Counted from the first letter of the stretch, positions 8,353 through 17,944 are shown. The stretch is 33,332 nt of DNA from Oceanospirillaceae bacterium (GCA_002723385.1 PBNY01000074.1:1-33332), one strand, 5' to 3'. Numbers and translations are program-made. Notes: generated from the sequence alone by a model not told the origin.

Positions 8353-8909
8353 TGGACACAATCGAATCACTCAAAAACCACTTTCTGATCGCCACTCCCG
8401 AATTAAAAGGCAGCCTGTTTGAAAACGCAGTAATCTACCTGTTCGCTCACGATCCTGACGGCGCGATGGGCGTCATGATCAACAAGCCACACTCAATTAG
8501 CTGGCCAGAAATCTGTTCTCAACTCGGACTCCAAACCTCGGGAACACGCACTCCTGACGTGTTTGTCGGCGGCCCCGTATCCGTCAATCACGGGTACCTG
8601 CTCTACCAGTCAGAGACAGCCTTTGATCAAAGCATGACGATTACAACCGACCTGCATATCAGCACATCAAGCGATCAGCTCAAGGCCATCGCTTCCGGCG
8701 ACCATCCCGACCATATGGGACTGTATCTTGGCTACAGTGGCTGGAGCCCAGCCCAACTGGATCAGGAGATTCTCGACAATGCCTGGCTAACTCTGCCTGG
8801 CGACACCAATCTTCTATTTAACACTCCGCCTGACCAGGTGTATCAGCGCGCGCTGGAAACACTGGGTATCGATATCAACTTTTTCAGTCACGACGCCGGA
8901 CACGCCTGA
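8352..8909 (+). CDS. yqgE: YqgE/AlgH family protein (DUF179)
   Basis: A conserved cytoplasmic protein of 185 aa with no settled biochemical role. Family hallmarks are the N-terminal HFLIATPELKGSLFENAVIY, then GAMGVMINKP, VFVGGPVSVNHGYLL and LYLGYSGWSPAQLDQEI. In pseudomonads the paralogue name AlgH reflects an old link to alginate, but the molecular function is unproven. The ATG shares one base with the tonB stop (TGATG), which implies coupling. A TTG codon one position earlier is less likely as start. It precedes ruvX, an arrangement shared by E. coli (gshB-yqgE-ruvX). Confidence 0.93.
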   Translation: MDTIESLKNHFLIATPELKGSLFENAVIYLFAHDPDGAMGVMINKPHSISWPEICSQLGLQTSGTRTPDVFVGGPVSVNHGYLLYQSETAFDQSMTITTDLHISTSSDQLKAIASGDHPDHMGLYLGYSGWSPAQLDQEILDNAWLTLPGDTNLLFNTPPDQVYQRALETLGIDINFFSHDAGHA

Positions 8910-8911
8910 CA

Positions 8912-9370
8912 ATGAACAGCCCCACTCCTCCAGAGCGGATAATCACCGTGATGGGATTCGACTTTGGCACCAAGCGCATTGGTATCGCCACCGGGCAGCG
9001 GCTCACTGGCAATACTCAACAACTGGATCCCATCAAGGCTCGTGACGGTATTCCCGACTGGGACACCCTGCAAAGTATTATCGACGAATGGAACCCGGAC
9101 GCTTTTGTCACCGGACTGCCACTCAATATGGACGGTACTCCCAGCGAAATGAGCCGCAGAGCCAACAAATTCGCACACCGTCTTGAAGGGCGTTTTCATC
9201 GCCCTTCCTACACCTGTGATGAACGACTGACCAGTTTCGAAGCCAAGGGCATAGCCATGTCTCAGGCCGGAGAACGCGACTTCGGACGCTTCTCAGTGGA
9301 TGGACTGGCAGCCCAACTGATTCTTGAGAGCTGGATGGAGAAGCATCCTCGCTCCAGCACCAGCCAGTAA
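8912..9370 (+). CDS. ruvX: RuvX/YqgF, Holliday-junction resolvase-like nuclease
   Basis: RNase H-fold protein of 152 aa. Family members are implicated in 16S rRNA 5' end maturation and proposed as Holliday junction resolvases. The first catalytic region GFDFGTKRIGIA (15-26), the middle FVTGLPLNMDGTPSEMS and the segment DERLTSFEAK are present, and the last acidic site is in VDGLAAQLILESW. The start lies two bases after the yqgE stop. The N-terminus is a little longer than in E. coli, so Met14 is a possible alternative start. Confidence 0.93.
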   Translation: MNSPTPPERIITVMGFDFGTKRIGIATGQRLTGNTQQLDPIKARDGIPDWDTLQSIIDEWNPDAFVTGLPLNMDGTPSEMSRRANKFAHRLEGRFHRPSYTCDERLTSFEAKGIAMSQAGERDFGRFSVDGLAAQLILESWMEKHPRSSTSQ

Positions 9371-9380
9371 GGAGAGCGCT

Positions 9381-9893
9381 ATGACCCTTCCTGATATTAA
9401 GGCCACCTGCACCACGTTGGCGCAGCAGCTGAAGCAACACATATGCGACAACCAGATTGATAATCCAATTGTGGTTGGCATTCACACGGGCGGCGTTTGG
9501 GTGGCCCAACACCTGATTGATGAATTTGAACTACCCGGGCCGTTGTACAGCGTTGATATCAGCTTTTATCGCGACGACTTTAATCAAAAGGGTCTTAACC
9601 CCAAGGTTCAAGGCTCCAGCCTGCCGGACACCATTGAAGGCAGAGACCTGATCCTGATCGACGACGTCATCATGAGTGGCAGGACGGTTCGTGCTGCGAT
9701 CAATGAGCTGTTCGATTACGGTCGACCATCCAGCATCACTCTGGCTTGCTTGCTGGACGTTGGTCAGCGCCAGCTGCCGTTTCAGCCCGATGCGTGTGGC
9801 GCCCGACTGGCACTGGAAGCCAACCAGAGAATCAAGGTCAAGGGGCCATCGCCACTATCCCTGTACCTGAAAAACAGCGACACCGAGTCCTGA
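9381..9893 (+). CDS. pyrR: PyrR, pyrimidine regulator / uracil phosphoribosyltransferase family
   Basis: Type I phosphoribosyltransferase-fold protein of 170 aa with the PRPP-binding loop LILIDDVIMSGRT at residues 90-102. In Bacillus PyrR is an RNA-binding attenuator and a minor UPRTase. In gamma-proteobacteria the gene sits before pyrB and is thought to regulate pyrimidine synthesis, a role inferred here. ATG 9381 is chosen because AGGAGA precedes it by about six bases just after the ruvX stop; a longer in-frame start at 9324 would overlap ruvX deeply. pyrB follows 23 bases later. Confidence 0.92.
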   Translation: MTLPDIKATCTTLAQQLKQHICDNQIDNPIVVGIHTGGVWVAQHLIDEFELPGPLYSVDISFYRDDFNQKGLNPKVQGSSLPDTIEGRDLILIDDVIMSGRTVRAAINELFDYGRPSSITLACLLDVGQRQLPFQPDACGARLALEANQRIKVKGPSPLSLYLKNSDTES

Positions 9894-9916
9894 CTGTCTA
9901 ATACCGGATACCCGAT

Positions 9917-10912
9917 ATGATGAGTGATCCCAGCCAGCTACAACTTGCACCCAACGGCGAACTACGCCACTTCCTGACCACTGAAGGACTGAGCAAGGAG
10001 TTGCTTGAGAGCATCCTGACCAAAGCCAGTGGCTTCCTTGATAGCAAAGGAGACCTGATCGCCAAGGTACCTCTGCTGCGAGGCAAAAGTGTCGTCAATC
10101 TGTTTTTCGAAAACAGCACCCGTACCCGCTCCACCTTTGAACTGGCCGCAACTCGACTGAGTGCAGATATCCTCAACCTGGACATCCAGCGTTCGGCCAC
10201 TTCCAAGGGCGAAACCCTGATGGACACCCTGTGGAATCTGGAAGCCATGCACGCCGACATGTTTGTCGTCCGCCATGCCGATTCCGGCGCAGCCCACTTC
10301 ATTGCCGAGCATGTCACCCCCAACGTCGCCATCATTAATGCCGGCGATGGACGCCACGCTCATCCCACTCAGGCAATGCTCGACATGCTGACCATCCAGC
10401 GCCACAAACAAGGCATTGAAGGCAAGGTTGTCGCCATTGTGGGCGATATCCTGCATTCACGCGTGGCCCGTTCGCAGATTCATGCACTGAAAACACTGGG
10501 CGCTGCCGAAGTGCGCGTGGTGGGCCCAGCGACCCTGCTGCCCAAAGATATCGAAGACCTCGGCGCCAAGGCTTATTACGATTTCAGCCTGGCGCTGCGT
10601 GACTGCGATGTCGTGATCATGCTTCGCCTTCAGAAAGAGAGAATGCAAAACGCCTTGCTGCCCAGTGAAAGCGAATTTTTCCGCCTGTATGGCCTGACAT
10701 CAGAAAAGCTCGCCCTGGCCAAACCCGACGCCATCGTGATGCATCCCGGCCCGATCAACCGGGGTGTTGAAATTGAAAGTGCGGTTGCTGACGGCCCTCA
10801 ATCGGTGATTCTGAAACAGGTCGGTTACGGCATTGCCGTCCGCATGGCCGTCATGGCCATGGCCATGAGTGGACAGCGAACCAACCAGGCAGGCCCGGAG
10901 GCGCCACAATGA
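9917..10912 (+). CDS. pyrB: aspartate carbamoyltransferase, catalytic chain
   Basis: Condenses carbamoyl phosphate and aspartate, the committed step of pyrimidine synthesis. The 331-aa protein shows the carbamoyl-phosphate loop STRTR (67-71), HPTQ (149-152) and MHPGPINRG starting at residue 275. It is slightly longer than the E. coli catalytic chain at the N-terminus, which is typical for pseudomonad-type ATCase that assembles with the inactive dihydroorotase PyrC'. Its ATGA end overlaps the start of that gene. Two adjacent ATG codons (9917, 9920) are both possible starts. No pyrI regulatory-chain gene is present. Confidence 0.97.
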   Translation: MMSDPSQLQLAPNGELRHFLTTEGLSKELLESILTKASGFLDSKGDLIAKVPLLRGKSVVNLFFENSTRTRSTFELAATRLSADILNLDIQRSATSKGETLMDTLWNLEAMHADMFVVRHADSGAAHFIAEHVTPNVAIINAGDGRHAHPTQAMLDMLTIQRHKQGIEGKVVAIVGDILHSRVARSQIHALKTLGAAEVRVVGPATLLPKDIEDLGAKAYYDFSLALRDCDVVIMLRLQKERMQNALLPSESEFFRLYGLTSEKLALAKPDAIVMHPGPINRGVEIESAVADGPQSVILKQVGYGIAVRMAVMAMAMSGQRTNQAGPEAPQ

Positions 10913-12165
10913 AATACCTTCATATCCGCAATGCCCATCTGATCGACCCGGCACAAGAACTGGACGAAACCTCAGACCTGTACATAACAGATGGCCGAAT
11001 CGCAGCCATTGGCCACAAACCCTCGGAAGGCACGATTGACCGTACCATCGATGCTCAGGGCCAGTGGCTGGTGCCCGGTTTTGTGGATCTCAGCTGCTAT
11101 CTGAATGAACCGGGCTATTCTCAAAAAGGATCAATTGCCCGCGACACTCATGCCGCAGCCAAAGCCGGTTTTACCCACATTTGTGCGCAGCCCCGGACGC
11201 GCCCGGTCGCTGACAGCAGCGCAGTCATCCAGCAAATTGTTGAGCGTTCTGCTCAAGCCAACGCAGCTCGCGTACTTCCCCTGGGTGCCCTGACCAAGGG
11301 CCTGCAAGGCGAACAGCTTTCCAATATGGTGAGTTTGAGAAACGCCGGTTGCATCGCGCTCAGTAATGCGCGTGCTCCAATCAAGGACAGCTATGTTTTG
11401 CGTCGCTTGATGGAATACGCAGCAACCTACGACATTCGCCTGTTCATTACCCCGCTGGATACCGCGCTGGCGGCTGATGGCGTCATGCACGAAGGGCCAA
11501 CTTCAACCCGCCTTGGTCTTGCCGGCATTCCTGAAACCGCAGAAACCGTCGCACTGGCTCAGATTCTTTTACTGGCAGAACAAACCGGTGCACGGGTTCA
11601 CATCAGCCAGATCAGTAGTGCAAGAAGTGCTGACATGGTGTCCGATGCGAAAGCCCGTGGACTGAAAGTCTCGGCGGATGTCTCTCTGGCCAATCTGTGT
11701 TTTACAGCCCGGCAAGTCAATGGCTACAACAGTCGTTTTCACGTCGAGCCACCACTGCGTGGCGAAGCCGACCGACAAGCATTGCTGGCAGCGGTTAACC
11801 GCGGGGAATTGATCATCTGTTCAAATCATCGCCCTCATGAAATCGCAGCCAAGAAAGCTCCTTTTGCAGCCTCGGAGCCGGGGATGTCGTTGTACAACTG
11901 CTTCTTGCCATTGCTGCTCAAGCTGATCAAAGACGATGAACTGGATCGAAATGCGGCGATCAAGGCGCTATCCACCTTGCCAGCCCAAACACTGGGACTC
12001 GACAGAGTGTTCAGAGAAGGCGCGATATTCAACGCTACACTGATCAATCAGACAGGGGCATCGCAGTCCTGCTCTGAAGAAGATCTTTCCAGCCCGCTCA
12101 GTGAACCACTGCCGGGGACAGCGTCTGAAACCTTTGTTGATGGCCAATTGGTCAAGTGGCACTGA
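10909..12165 (+). CDS. pyrC': PyrC', dihydroorotase-like subunit lacking catalytic residues
   Basis: Amidohydrolase-fold homologue of dihydroorotase, 418 aa. The zinc-binding HxH expected after PGF-D is replaced: [14 protein letters not shown] has Ser62 and Tyr64 in the two His positions. The late TDHAPH-type motif reads SNHRPHE, with Asn306 for the catalytic Asp. It should therefore be inactive. In Pseudomonas the equivalent PyrC' is a structural partner that PyrB needs to form active dodecameric ATCase, and separate genes supply dihydroorotase activity. The 4-base ATGA overlap with pyrB fits balanced synthesis of two partners. The function is inferred from the family; the residue losses are read directly. 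Confidence 0.9.
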   Translation: MKYLHIRNAHLIDPAQELDETSDLYITDGRIAAIGHKPSEGTIDRTIDAQGQWLVPGFVDLSCYLNEPGYSQKGSIARDTHAAAKAGFTHICAQPRTRPVADSSAVIQQIVERSAQANAARVLPLGALTKGLQGEQLSNMVSLRNAGCIALSNARAPIKDSYVLRRLMEYAATYDIRLFITPLDTALAADGVMHEGPTSTRLGLAGIPETAETVALAQILLLAEQTGARVHISQISSARSADMVSDAKARGLKVSADVSLANLCFTARQVNGYNSRFHVEPPLRGEADRQALLAAVNRGELIICSNHRPHEIAAKKAPFAASEPGMSLYNCFLPLLLKLIKDDELDRNAAIKALSTLPAQTLGLDRVFREGAIFNATLINQTGASQSCSEEDLSSPLSEPLPGTASETFVDGQLVKWH

Positions 12166-12196
12166 GGCTTACACAGGGTCAGTGAGACCCGAACAC

Positions 12197-12228
12197 ATCA
12201 TTCAGCCGTCGGCGCAAGGCTGAATGAT
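12197..12228 (+). terminator. hairpin after pyrC', terminator-like
   Basis: ATCATTCAGCC (12197-12207) pairs perfectly with GGCTGAATGAT (12218-12228), an 11-bp stem with a 10-base loop, 31 bases after the pyrC' stop. No T run follows (the next bases are pyrimidine-rich but mixed), so termination efficiency is uncertain. Confidence 0.55.
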
Positions 12229-12272
12229 ACTTCCCTCTCCTCCCGTTCGCCCTTCTGCATATCGACACCTCG

Positions 12273-12301
12273 CAGACAGCTCGACAACTTCTCCGTATAA
12301 T
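12273..12301 (+). promoter_or_regulatory. sigma70-type promoter for lptM-lysA-dapF
   Basis: A perfect -10 TATAAT (12296-12301) lies 17 bases after CAGACA (12273-12278; four of six -35 bases match). The start of lptM is 25 bases downstream of the -10, so the leader should be short. Confidence 0.7.
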
Positions 12302-12326
12302 GCGTGCAAATTTCGGAGACACAGTC

Positions 12327-12449
12327 ATGCACCTGCGCCACTTGCTATCCCTGGTTATTGTTTGCCTCAGCTTGCTGGGTGGCCTTGCCTGCGGCCAGAA
12401 AGGCCCGCTGTATCTGCCAGAGCAACCGCCAGAAAAAGAATCTCGATAA
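12327..12449 (+). CDS. lptM: LptM (YifL) small outer-membrane lipoprotein
   Basis: A 40-aa protein with a lipoprotein signal peptide: basic start MHLRHLL, hydrophobic core, and Cys22 at the end of LGGLAC. The mature N-terminus CGQKGPLYLPEQPPE matches the invariant CGxKGPLYxP of LptM/YifL, shown in E. coli to assist maturation of the LPS translocon LptD/LptE. The lipobox is slightly unusual (Gly at -3). GGAGA lies about eight bases before the ATG. The TAA is immediately followed by the lysA ATG, the conserved lptM-lysA-dapF order of pseudomonads. Confidence 0.92.
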   Translation: MHLRHLLSLVIVCLSLLGGLACGQKGPLYLPEQPPEKESR

Positions 12450-13700
12450 ATGTCCGTATTCCAATATCAAAATGGCGTGTTAAACGCCGAGAACATGCCG
12501 CTTACCGAGCTGGCTGAACGCCATGGTACGCCCCTGTACGTATACTCGCGCGCGGCGTTCGAACAGCACTTCCAGTCTTACAGTCAGGCGCTGGGCGACT
12601 GGCCTCATCTGGTGTGCTACGCCGTAAAAGCCAATTCAAACCTTGCCGTACTGAACGTCCTTGCCCGTCAGGGAGCAGGCTTCGACATCGTCAGTCAGGG
12701 CGAATTGGAACGCGTGTTAGCAGCTGGCGGCGATCCCGCCAAAGTCGTCTTCTCTGGCGTTGGCAAACAGCCTGCGGAAATGATCCGTGCACTGGATGTT
12801 GGCGTGGGTTGCTTCAATGTTGAGTCAGAAGCAGAACTGCGTCGTTTGAGTGAGGTCGCCACTCAACAAGGCAAGGTTGCCCCGGTGTCAGTACGTGTGA
12901 ATCCGGATGTCGATGCACAGACACATCCGTACATTTCAACCGGACTGAAAGACAACAAGTTTGGTATCGACATCAATCAGGCCCCTGCAGTTTACAAACT
13001 GGCCGCCAGCCTTCCGGGTATTCAGGTTGTGGGTGTCGACTGCCACATTGGCAGCCAGCTGACGGATATTTCACCTTTTCTGGATGCTCTCGACCGGGTA
13101 TTGGCACTGGTTGATGATCTGTCTGCGCAAGGAATTGAGGTTGAGCACCTTGATCTCGGTGGTGGCCTCGGTGTCGTTTATCAGGACGAAACGCCTGCAA
13201 CGCCAGAAGAGTACATTGCCGCGGTCAAGACCCGCCTGGGTGATCGCAAGTTCAAGCTGATCTTCGAGCCAGGTCGTTCCATTGCGGCAAACGCCGGTGT
13301 TTTCCTGACCCGGGTTGAATACCTGAAGCTGAACGATCACAAGAATTTCGCCATCATTGATGGCGCCATGAATGACCTGATCCGACCATCCCTGTACTCA
13401 GCCTGGCAAGACATCAAGCCGGTCGTAGAAGGTTCAGACCAGCCGAAGCGCACCTATGACCTGGTTGGACCAATCTGTGAAACCGGAGACTTCCTGGGCA
13501 AAGACCGCACATTGGCTATTCAGGAAGGTGATGTACTGGCTGTAATGTCAGCCGGTGCGTACGGTTTCGTCATGGCGTCGAACTACAACACCCGTGGTCG
13601 TCCGGCCGAGATCATGGTGGATGGCGATACGGCAACCGTAGTTCGCGAACGCGAGACTCTGGCCTCCCTGTTCGCCAACGAAGCCCTGTTATCGGAATAA
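12450..13700 (+). CDS. lysA: diaminopimelate decarboxylase
   Basis: PLP enzyme that converts meso-diaminopimelate to L-lysine, the last step of lysine synthesis. The 416-aa, alanine-racemase-fold protein has the PLP lysine Lys60 in CYAVKANSN, then HIGSQLTD, the phosphate-binding GGGLGV, FEPGRSI, the active-site Cys343 in [11 protein letters not shown] and Tyr371 in [12 protein letters not shown]. All expected residues are intact. It directly follows lptM with no gap and precedes dapF, which makes its substrate. Confidence 0.97.
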   Translation: MSVFQYQNGVLNAENMPLTELAERHGTPLYVYSRAAFEQHFQSYSQALGDWPHLVCYAVKANSNLAVLNVLARQGAGFDIVSQGELERVLAAGGDPAKVVFSGVGKQPAEMIRALDVGVGCFNVESEAELRRLSEVATQQGKVAPVSVRVNPDVDAQTHPYISTGLKDNKFGIDINQAPAVYKLAASLPGIQVVGVDCHIGSQLTDISPFLDALDRVLALVDDLSAQGIEVEHLDLGGGLGVVYQDETPATPEEYIAAVKTRLGDRKFKLIFEPGRSIAANAGVFLTRVEYLKLNDHKNFAIIDGAMNDLIRPSLYSAWQDIKPVVEGSDQPKRTYDLVGPICETGDFLGKDRTLAIQEGDVLAVMSAGAYGFVMASNYNTRGRPAEIMVDGDTATVVRERETLASLFANEALLSE

Positions 13701-13704
13701 TCCC

Positions 13705-14535
13705 ATGCGAGTTAAATTCAGCAAAATGCATGGCATTGGTAATGACTTCGTCGTTGTCGACATGATCACTCAAACAGGTCGTATCCGCCCTGAACGCGTT
13801 CGTGAGCTATCGGATCGAAATTTTGGTATCGGGTTCGATCAACTGCTTGTGGTTGAACGCCCGACACAATCGAATACCGATTTCCGCTACCGCATCTTTA
13901 ATGCCGATGGCAGCGAAGTTGAGAATTGTGGCAATGGCGCACGCTGCTTTGCCCGTTTCGTTTATGACCAGCATCTCACGGGCAAACGGGACATTCGTGT
14001 CGAAACCGCCACCGGCGTGATGGAACTGCACCTGACCGATGACAAGCAAGTCATTGTGGATATGGGTGCACCGATTCTGGAACCCGCCAAAATCCCGTTG
14101 GCCGCCGAGCAATATATGCCAGAGTATCAGCGCGATATTCCTGGGATTGGTGAAGTCCGCTTTGGTGCCGTCTCCATGGGCAACCCCCATGCGGTGATTC
14201 GTGTCGAAAATGTCGACACAGCGCCCGTAAATGAATGGGGGCCAGTCATTGAGCGTTGTGAATACTTCCCCAACCGGGTTAATGTCGGCTTCATGCAGGT
14301 TGTGTCAGAACATGAAATCCGCCTGAGAGTGTTCGAGCGTGGCTCAGGAGAAACTCTGGCCTGTGGCACAGGGGCCTGTGCCGCCGTTGTCTCCGGACAA
14401 TTGCGTGGCTGGCTGCAACCGGGAGTCAAGGTAGGTTTGCCTGGCGGCGACCTGCACATCCAGTGGGATAGCCAATCCCATGTAAATATGACCGGCCCGG
14501 CAGAAACCGTCTTTGAAGGACGGGTGAATCTGTAA
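13705..14535 (+). CDS. dapF: diaminopimelate epimerase
   Basis: Cofactor-independent racemase that makes meso-diaminopimelate for lysine and peptidoglycan. The two catalytic cysteines are Cys75 in [13 protein letters not shown] and Cys220 in [11 protein letters not shown]. The start [19 protein letters not shown] and length of 276 aa are standard. It begins four bases after the lysA stop, so lysA and dapF form one unit. Confidence 0.97.
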   Translation: MRVKFSKMHGIGNDFVVVDMITQTGRIRPERVRELSDRNFGIGFDQLLVVERPTQSNTDFRYRIFNADGSEVENCGNGARCFARFVYDQHLTGKRDIRVETATGVMELHLTDDKQVIVDMGAPILEPAKIPLAAEQYMPEYQRDIPGIGEVRFGAVSMGNPHAVIRVENVDTAPVNEWGPVIERCEYFPNRVNVGFMQVVSEHEIRLRVFERGSGETLACGTGACAAVVSGQLRGWLQPGVKVGLPGGDLHIQWDSQSHVNMTGPAETVFEGRVNL

Positions 14536-14540
14536 TTCTG

Positions 14541-15236
14541 ATGACAGACAGGAATGACTCCATGACTCAGTCACAGCAGGTTTCCGCTGATGATGTAATT
14601 CGTTACCTGACCGAACATCCCGACTTTTTTTCCGGTCGGGATGACTTGTTGCTGGAGCTTCGCATTCCTCATGAAGCCGGTGGCGCAACCAGTCTGATCG
14701 AGCGACAGCTGACGGTTCATCGTCAGCGCAACCAGGATCTCGGTGAACGACTTTATGCGCTATTGGAAAATGCTCGACGCAACGACCTGATTTTCATGCG
14801 CATGCGTCGACTGGTGCTGGCGTTGATTGAAGCCAATTGCTGGGTCAATGTTCACGTTGCGCTGGACGATGCAATGCGTACTGACTTTAAAGTCGATGGT
14901 TGGTGCATGGTGCATTTCACCGAACGCCAACTGGACGCACCGTTAATTGCCGTTCCCCAGTCCGACCGCTATCGACGCATTATGGAGCTATTTGGCGGCA
15001 AACGCGCCATATGCGGAAACTTCGAACCGGATGAAGTCAAACTGCTGACCTATCCATACATGCCATGGGCACAATCCATTGCCGCTGCCCGCATTACCGG
15101 CCAGGACAACAACGGCATGCTGGTACTGGCCAGCAAGGACCCGGAATACTATCGAAGTTCCACCGAAACTCTGTTCCTGGATTATCTCGCCGAAGTGCTG
15201 GCACTGCGCCTGCAGCAGACTCCGGTGCTACGATAA
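14541..15236 (+). CDS. yigA: DUF484 family protein (YigA)
   Basis: Conserved protein of 231 aa with a predicted GAF-like fold and no established function. Visible are the N-terminal VIRYLTEHPDFFSGRDDLLL, typical of the family, a coiled-coil-like LIERQLTVHRQRNQDLGERL and a C-terminal GAF-type region. It follows dapF by five bases, as in E. coli and Pseudomonas where xerC comes next; here its TAA instead overlaps the ATG of the HAD gene. Met8 (14562), which has AGGAA upstream, is an alternative start. Confidence 0.88.
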   Translation: MTDRNDSMTQSQQVSADDVIRYLTEHPDFFSGRDDLLLELRIPHEAGGATSLIERQLTVHRQRNQDLGERLYALLENARRNDLIFMRMRRLVLALIEANCWVNVHVALDDAMRTDFKVDGWCMVHFTERQLDAPLIAVPQSDRYRRIMELFGGKRAICGNFEPDEVKLLTYPYMPWAQSIAAARITGQDNNGMLVLASKDPEYYRSSTETLFLDYLAEVLALRLQQTPVLR

Positions 15237-15952
15237 TGGCGATCAAACTGCTGACACTGGATCTCGACAATACACTGTGGGAAACCGATCCGGTCATCGT
15301 CAAGGCTGAACAGGCCAGCTACAACGCCCTGATTGAGCAGGCACCCGGTGTCGCCGACTTGTACAGCCTGGAGGGATTGCGTGAATACAAGAACCAGCTG
15401 GCGGAGTGCTACCCATCACTGGTTCATCAGATATCCAAACTGCGTTTTGAAACTCTGCGCCGGGCTGCCTTGCAGGCAGGGATTGCACACGATGAAGCCG
15501 AGGCGGTAGCCGAGAAAGCCTTTGCTGCCTTCATGCAAGAACGCAGTAATCTGACGTTATTCGATGGCGCACTGGATGCCCTGCAAACCCTGGCACAAGA
15601 ACTGCCTCTGATCGCGCTGACCAATGGCAATGCGAGCCTCAAAGCCGTAGGCATCGACCATCTGTTTACCGCACATTTCAGTGCAGAAGATGTCGGCGCA
15701 GCCAAACCCGAGGCCAATCTGTTCCATGCCGCCTTACAGCATCAGCAGGTTGAACCTCATGAATGTCTGCATATTGGCGATCACCCACATCAGGACATTG
15801 ATGCCGCTCGCCAGCTTGGCTTTCATACCCTGTGGGTCAATGCGCTTGAATTACAATGGCCAGATGGCCTGGATGCACCACGCCACACCATTCAGCATCT
15901 GAATGAACTGGTTGAGGCCATTGCCGATATCAAGTCGGTGGCTCAAGGATAA
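15236..15952 (+). CDS. yigB: HAD-superfamily hydrolase (YigB-like)
   Basis: Predicted phosphatase of 238 aa. The nucleophile Asp9 is in LDLDNT, followed by the cap domain, LTNGNASLK, AAKPEANLF with the conserved Lys, and HIGDHPHQDIDAARQLGF carrying the last acidic motif. The E. coli relative YigB acts on FMN among other substrates; the substrate here is unknown. The ATG shares one base with the yigA stop (TAATG), so an upstream in-frame start at 15065 inside yigA is not credible. It ends the lysA operon and converges on speA. Confidence 0.9.
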   Translation: MAIKLLTLDLDNTLWETDPVIVKAEQASYNALIEQAPGVADLYSLEGLREYKNQLAECYPSLVHQISKLRFETLRRAALQAGIAHDEAEAVAEKAFAAFMQERSNLTLFDGALDALQTLAQELPLIALTNGNASLKAVGIDHLFTAHFSAEDVGAAKPEANLFHAALQHQQVEPHECLHIGDHPHQDIDAARQLGFHTLWVNALELQWPDGLDAPRHTIQHLNELVEAIADIKSVAQG

Positions 15953-15959
15953 GCCACCG
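15936..15959. terminator. hairpin between convergent yigB and speA
   Basis: CGGTGGCT (15936-15943) pairs with AGCCACCG (15952-15959), an 8-bp perfect stem with an 8-base loop overlapping the yigB stop codon. It sits between two convergent genes separated by only 21 bases. No T run follows on either strand, so it may be a weak bidirectional terminator. Confidence 0.5.
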
Positions 15960-15973
15960 TTCATCTCTCACGA

Positions 15974-17908
15974 TCAGGGCATCAGATAGGTGTAGGCCTG
16001 AAGTGATTCAGACAGCTCCTGTTGAAACATTACCTTGTCGGCCTCACTCAACGGGCTGGCTTGCACCTGCCCCAACAGCCGCAAGCGAATATCTTCGGGG
16101 TCAAAGTTCACGTAATCCAATACCCCGGCGATGGTATCGCCCTGAATCGGATGCTGAATTCGATAACCGCCCTTTCCTTCGCTTAACTCATCATCCAGCA
16201 CCACATCCACCGAATCGGTGTCTCCGAACAAATTGTGCAGATCACCCAGGATTTCCTGATAAGCCCCGACCATAAAGAACGCCAGCAGATCACCGCGCTC
16301 CACCGATGGCAACGGCAAGCTGGAGCCAAGCCCGTCGCTGTCAACGTAATCATCAATACGGCCATCGGAATCGCAAGTGATGTCTTGCAGCACACCGCGA
16401 TGACGCATCGGCTGATTCAAACCACTGACAGGCAATATCGGAAAAATCTGATCGATCCCCCAGACATCCGGCAGCGACTGGAAGAGAGAGAAATTCACGA
16501 AGACCTTGTCAGCCAAGCGATCATGCAACTCATCCAGCATCGGGCGATGAGTCCGATTGGAGGGATTCAGCTGCCGCATCAACAACTGGCTGGCCTGAGA
16601 ATATAAGCTTTCTGCGTCGGCACGCTGCTGCAAGTTCATCAACCCGAGACTGAACGCGGAATAGGAGTCTTCAATCCCCTGTTGCACGCGATGAAACAGC
16701 TCGGTCAGGGCTCCTGCAGCACATGGCTGCTGAAGTTGTCGTACGACGGAATCCAGCTCCTTGAGACAGGCAGGTGCATGATCGCTCACGATACTCATCG
16801 GCTCAGACAGCTCATCGCACAACGTTTGAAGTGCCGGTTCGTGATCGATGATTTCGGCCAGCAACACCGCATGGTGAGCCGTCATCGCACGCCCGGATTC
16901 GGTGATGATATTGGGCTGTCGGACACCGGTTTCTTCGCACACGGCATGAATCACTCCCACCACTTTGCGGGCGTATTCCGACATGCTGTAATTCATCGAG
17001 CAGTAGCTGCGCGAGCCGGTTCCTTCGTAGTCGACCCCCAAGCCACCGCCCACATCAAGCCAGCGCACATCCACACCAATCGCTGCCAGCTCTGAAAAAA
17101 TCCGGCCACATTCGGTTAACCCGGTGTGTATGTCGTGGATATTAGCCAGCTGGGAGCCCAGGTGGAAATGCAGCAACTGCAGAACCGGCAGTTGCCCACG
17201 CTCAGACAGGCTGTGAACCATGGTCAATATCTGACTGGCGGACAGGCCGAATTTGGATTTCTCTCCGCCGGTATTTTGCCAGTTGCCTTTGCCGATGGTT
17301 GCCAGCCGCGCGCGGACCCCCAGACGCGGCTGAACCCCCAGCCGTTCTGCTTCAGCCAGAATCAGTGGTAGCTCAGACAGCTTCTCCACCACCAGAAAAA
17401 CACGGTGGCCAAGCTTTTCGGCCATCAGCGCCAGACGAATGAAATGCGCGTCTTTATAGCCGTTACAGACGATGGTGGCGCGGGTTTCACGAACCTGGGC
17501 CAGAATGGCGATCAATTCAGGTTTGCTGCCAGCTTCCAGACCGATACTGTCGACGCCAGCCAGCTCTTGCCCCCGAACAATCTGCTCCACCACAGGCTGT
17601 TGCTGATTTACCTTGATCGGATACACCGGTGTGAACGAGCCGCGATAATCAAACTCCTGCATCGCCTCCCGAAAGGCATTCACCAGGCTCTGAACCCGAT
17701 GGTGCAAAATGCCGGGGAAACGCACCAACGCCGGCATGCGCAGACCTGCCGCCTTCAGATCATCGGCCAAACGAGTCAAATCAATGTGTTGGCGCCCTGA
17801 AGGGTCAGGGTGAATGCACAAATGCCCTGCCTCATTGATTTGTGCATAACCCTCGCTCCAGCGAGGCAAGTTGTAGGCATCCCGGTAAGCAGAGGAAGCA
17901 GATGTCAT
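15974..17908 (-). CDS. speA: biosynthetic arginine decarboxylase
   Basis: PLP enzyme that converts arginine to agmatine, the entry to putrescine and spermidine. The 644-aa length and domain order fit SpeA: the PLP lysine Lys99 in TPVYPIKVNQQQPV, then HLGSQLANIHD, GGGLGVDYEGT and the C-terminal helical bundle characteristic of this subgroup. It diverges from speE, so early and late polyamine steps sit side by side. Agmatine-to-putrescine enzymes and SAM decarboxylase are not in the window. An unusual inverted repeat lies in its leader. Confidence 0.96.
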   Translation of the reverse strand: MTSASSAYRDAYNLPRWSEGYAQINEAGHLCIHPDPSGRQHIDLTRLADDLKAAGLRMPALVRFPGILHHRVQSLVNAFREAMQEFDYRGSFTPVYPIKVNQQQPVVEQIVRGQELAGVDSIGLEAGSKPELIAILAQVRETRATIVCNGYKDAHFIRLALMAEKLGHRVFLVVEKLSELPLILAEAERLGVQPRLGVRARLATIGKGNWQNTGGEKSKFGLSASQILTMVHSLSERGQLPVLQLLHFHLGSQLANIHDIHTGLTECGRIFSELAAIGVDVRWLDVGGGLGVDYEGTGSRSYCSMNYSMSEYARKVVGVIHAVCEETGVRQPNIITESGRAMTAHHAVLLAEIIDHEPALQTLCDELSEPMSIVSDHAPACLKELDSVVRQLQQPCAAGALTELFHRVQQGIEDSYSAFSLGLMNLQQRADAESLYSQASQLLMRQLNPSNRTHRPMLDELHDRLADKVFVNFSLFQSLPDVWGIDQIFPILPVSGLNQPMRHRGVLQDITCDSDGRIDDYVDSDGLGSSLPLPSVERGDLLAFFMVGAYQEILGDLHNLFGDTDSVDVVLDDELSEGKGGYRIQHPIQGDTIAGVLDYVNFDPEDIRLRLLGQVQASPLSEADKVMFQQELSESLQAYTYLMP

Positions 17909-17925
17909 TGTGATACCTGATGAGG

Positions 17926-17944
17926 GATTCTCTTGGCGAGAATC
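17926..17944 (-). promoter_or_regulatory. inverted repeat in the speA leader
   Basis: GATTCTC (17926-17932) and GAGAATC (17938-17944) form a perfect 7-bp inverted repeat with a 5-base loop, 18 bases before the speA start. It could be a leader-RNA hairpin or an operator; nothing in the sequence decides between them. Confidence 0.4.

Noticed and set aside
12224-12517. Plus-strand frame of 97 codons across the lptM promoter
   Set aside because: It overlaps the promoter, lptM and the start of lysA in another frame; LptM explains the region far better.
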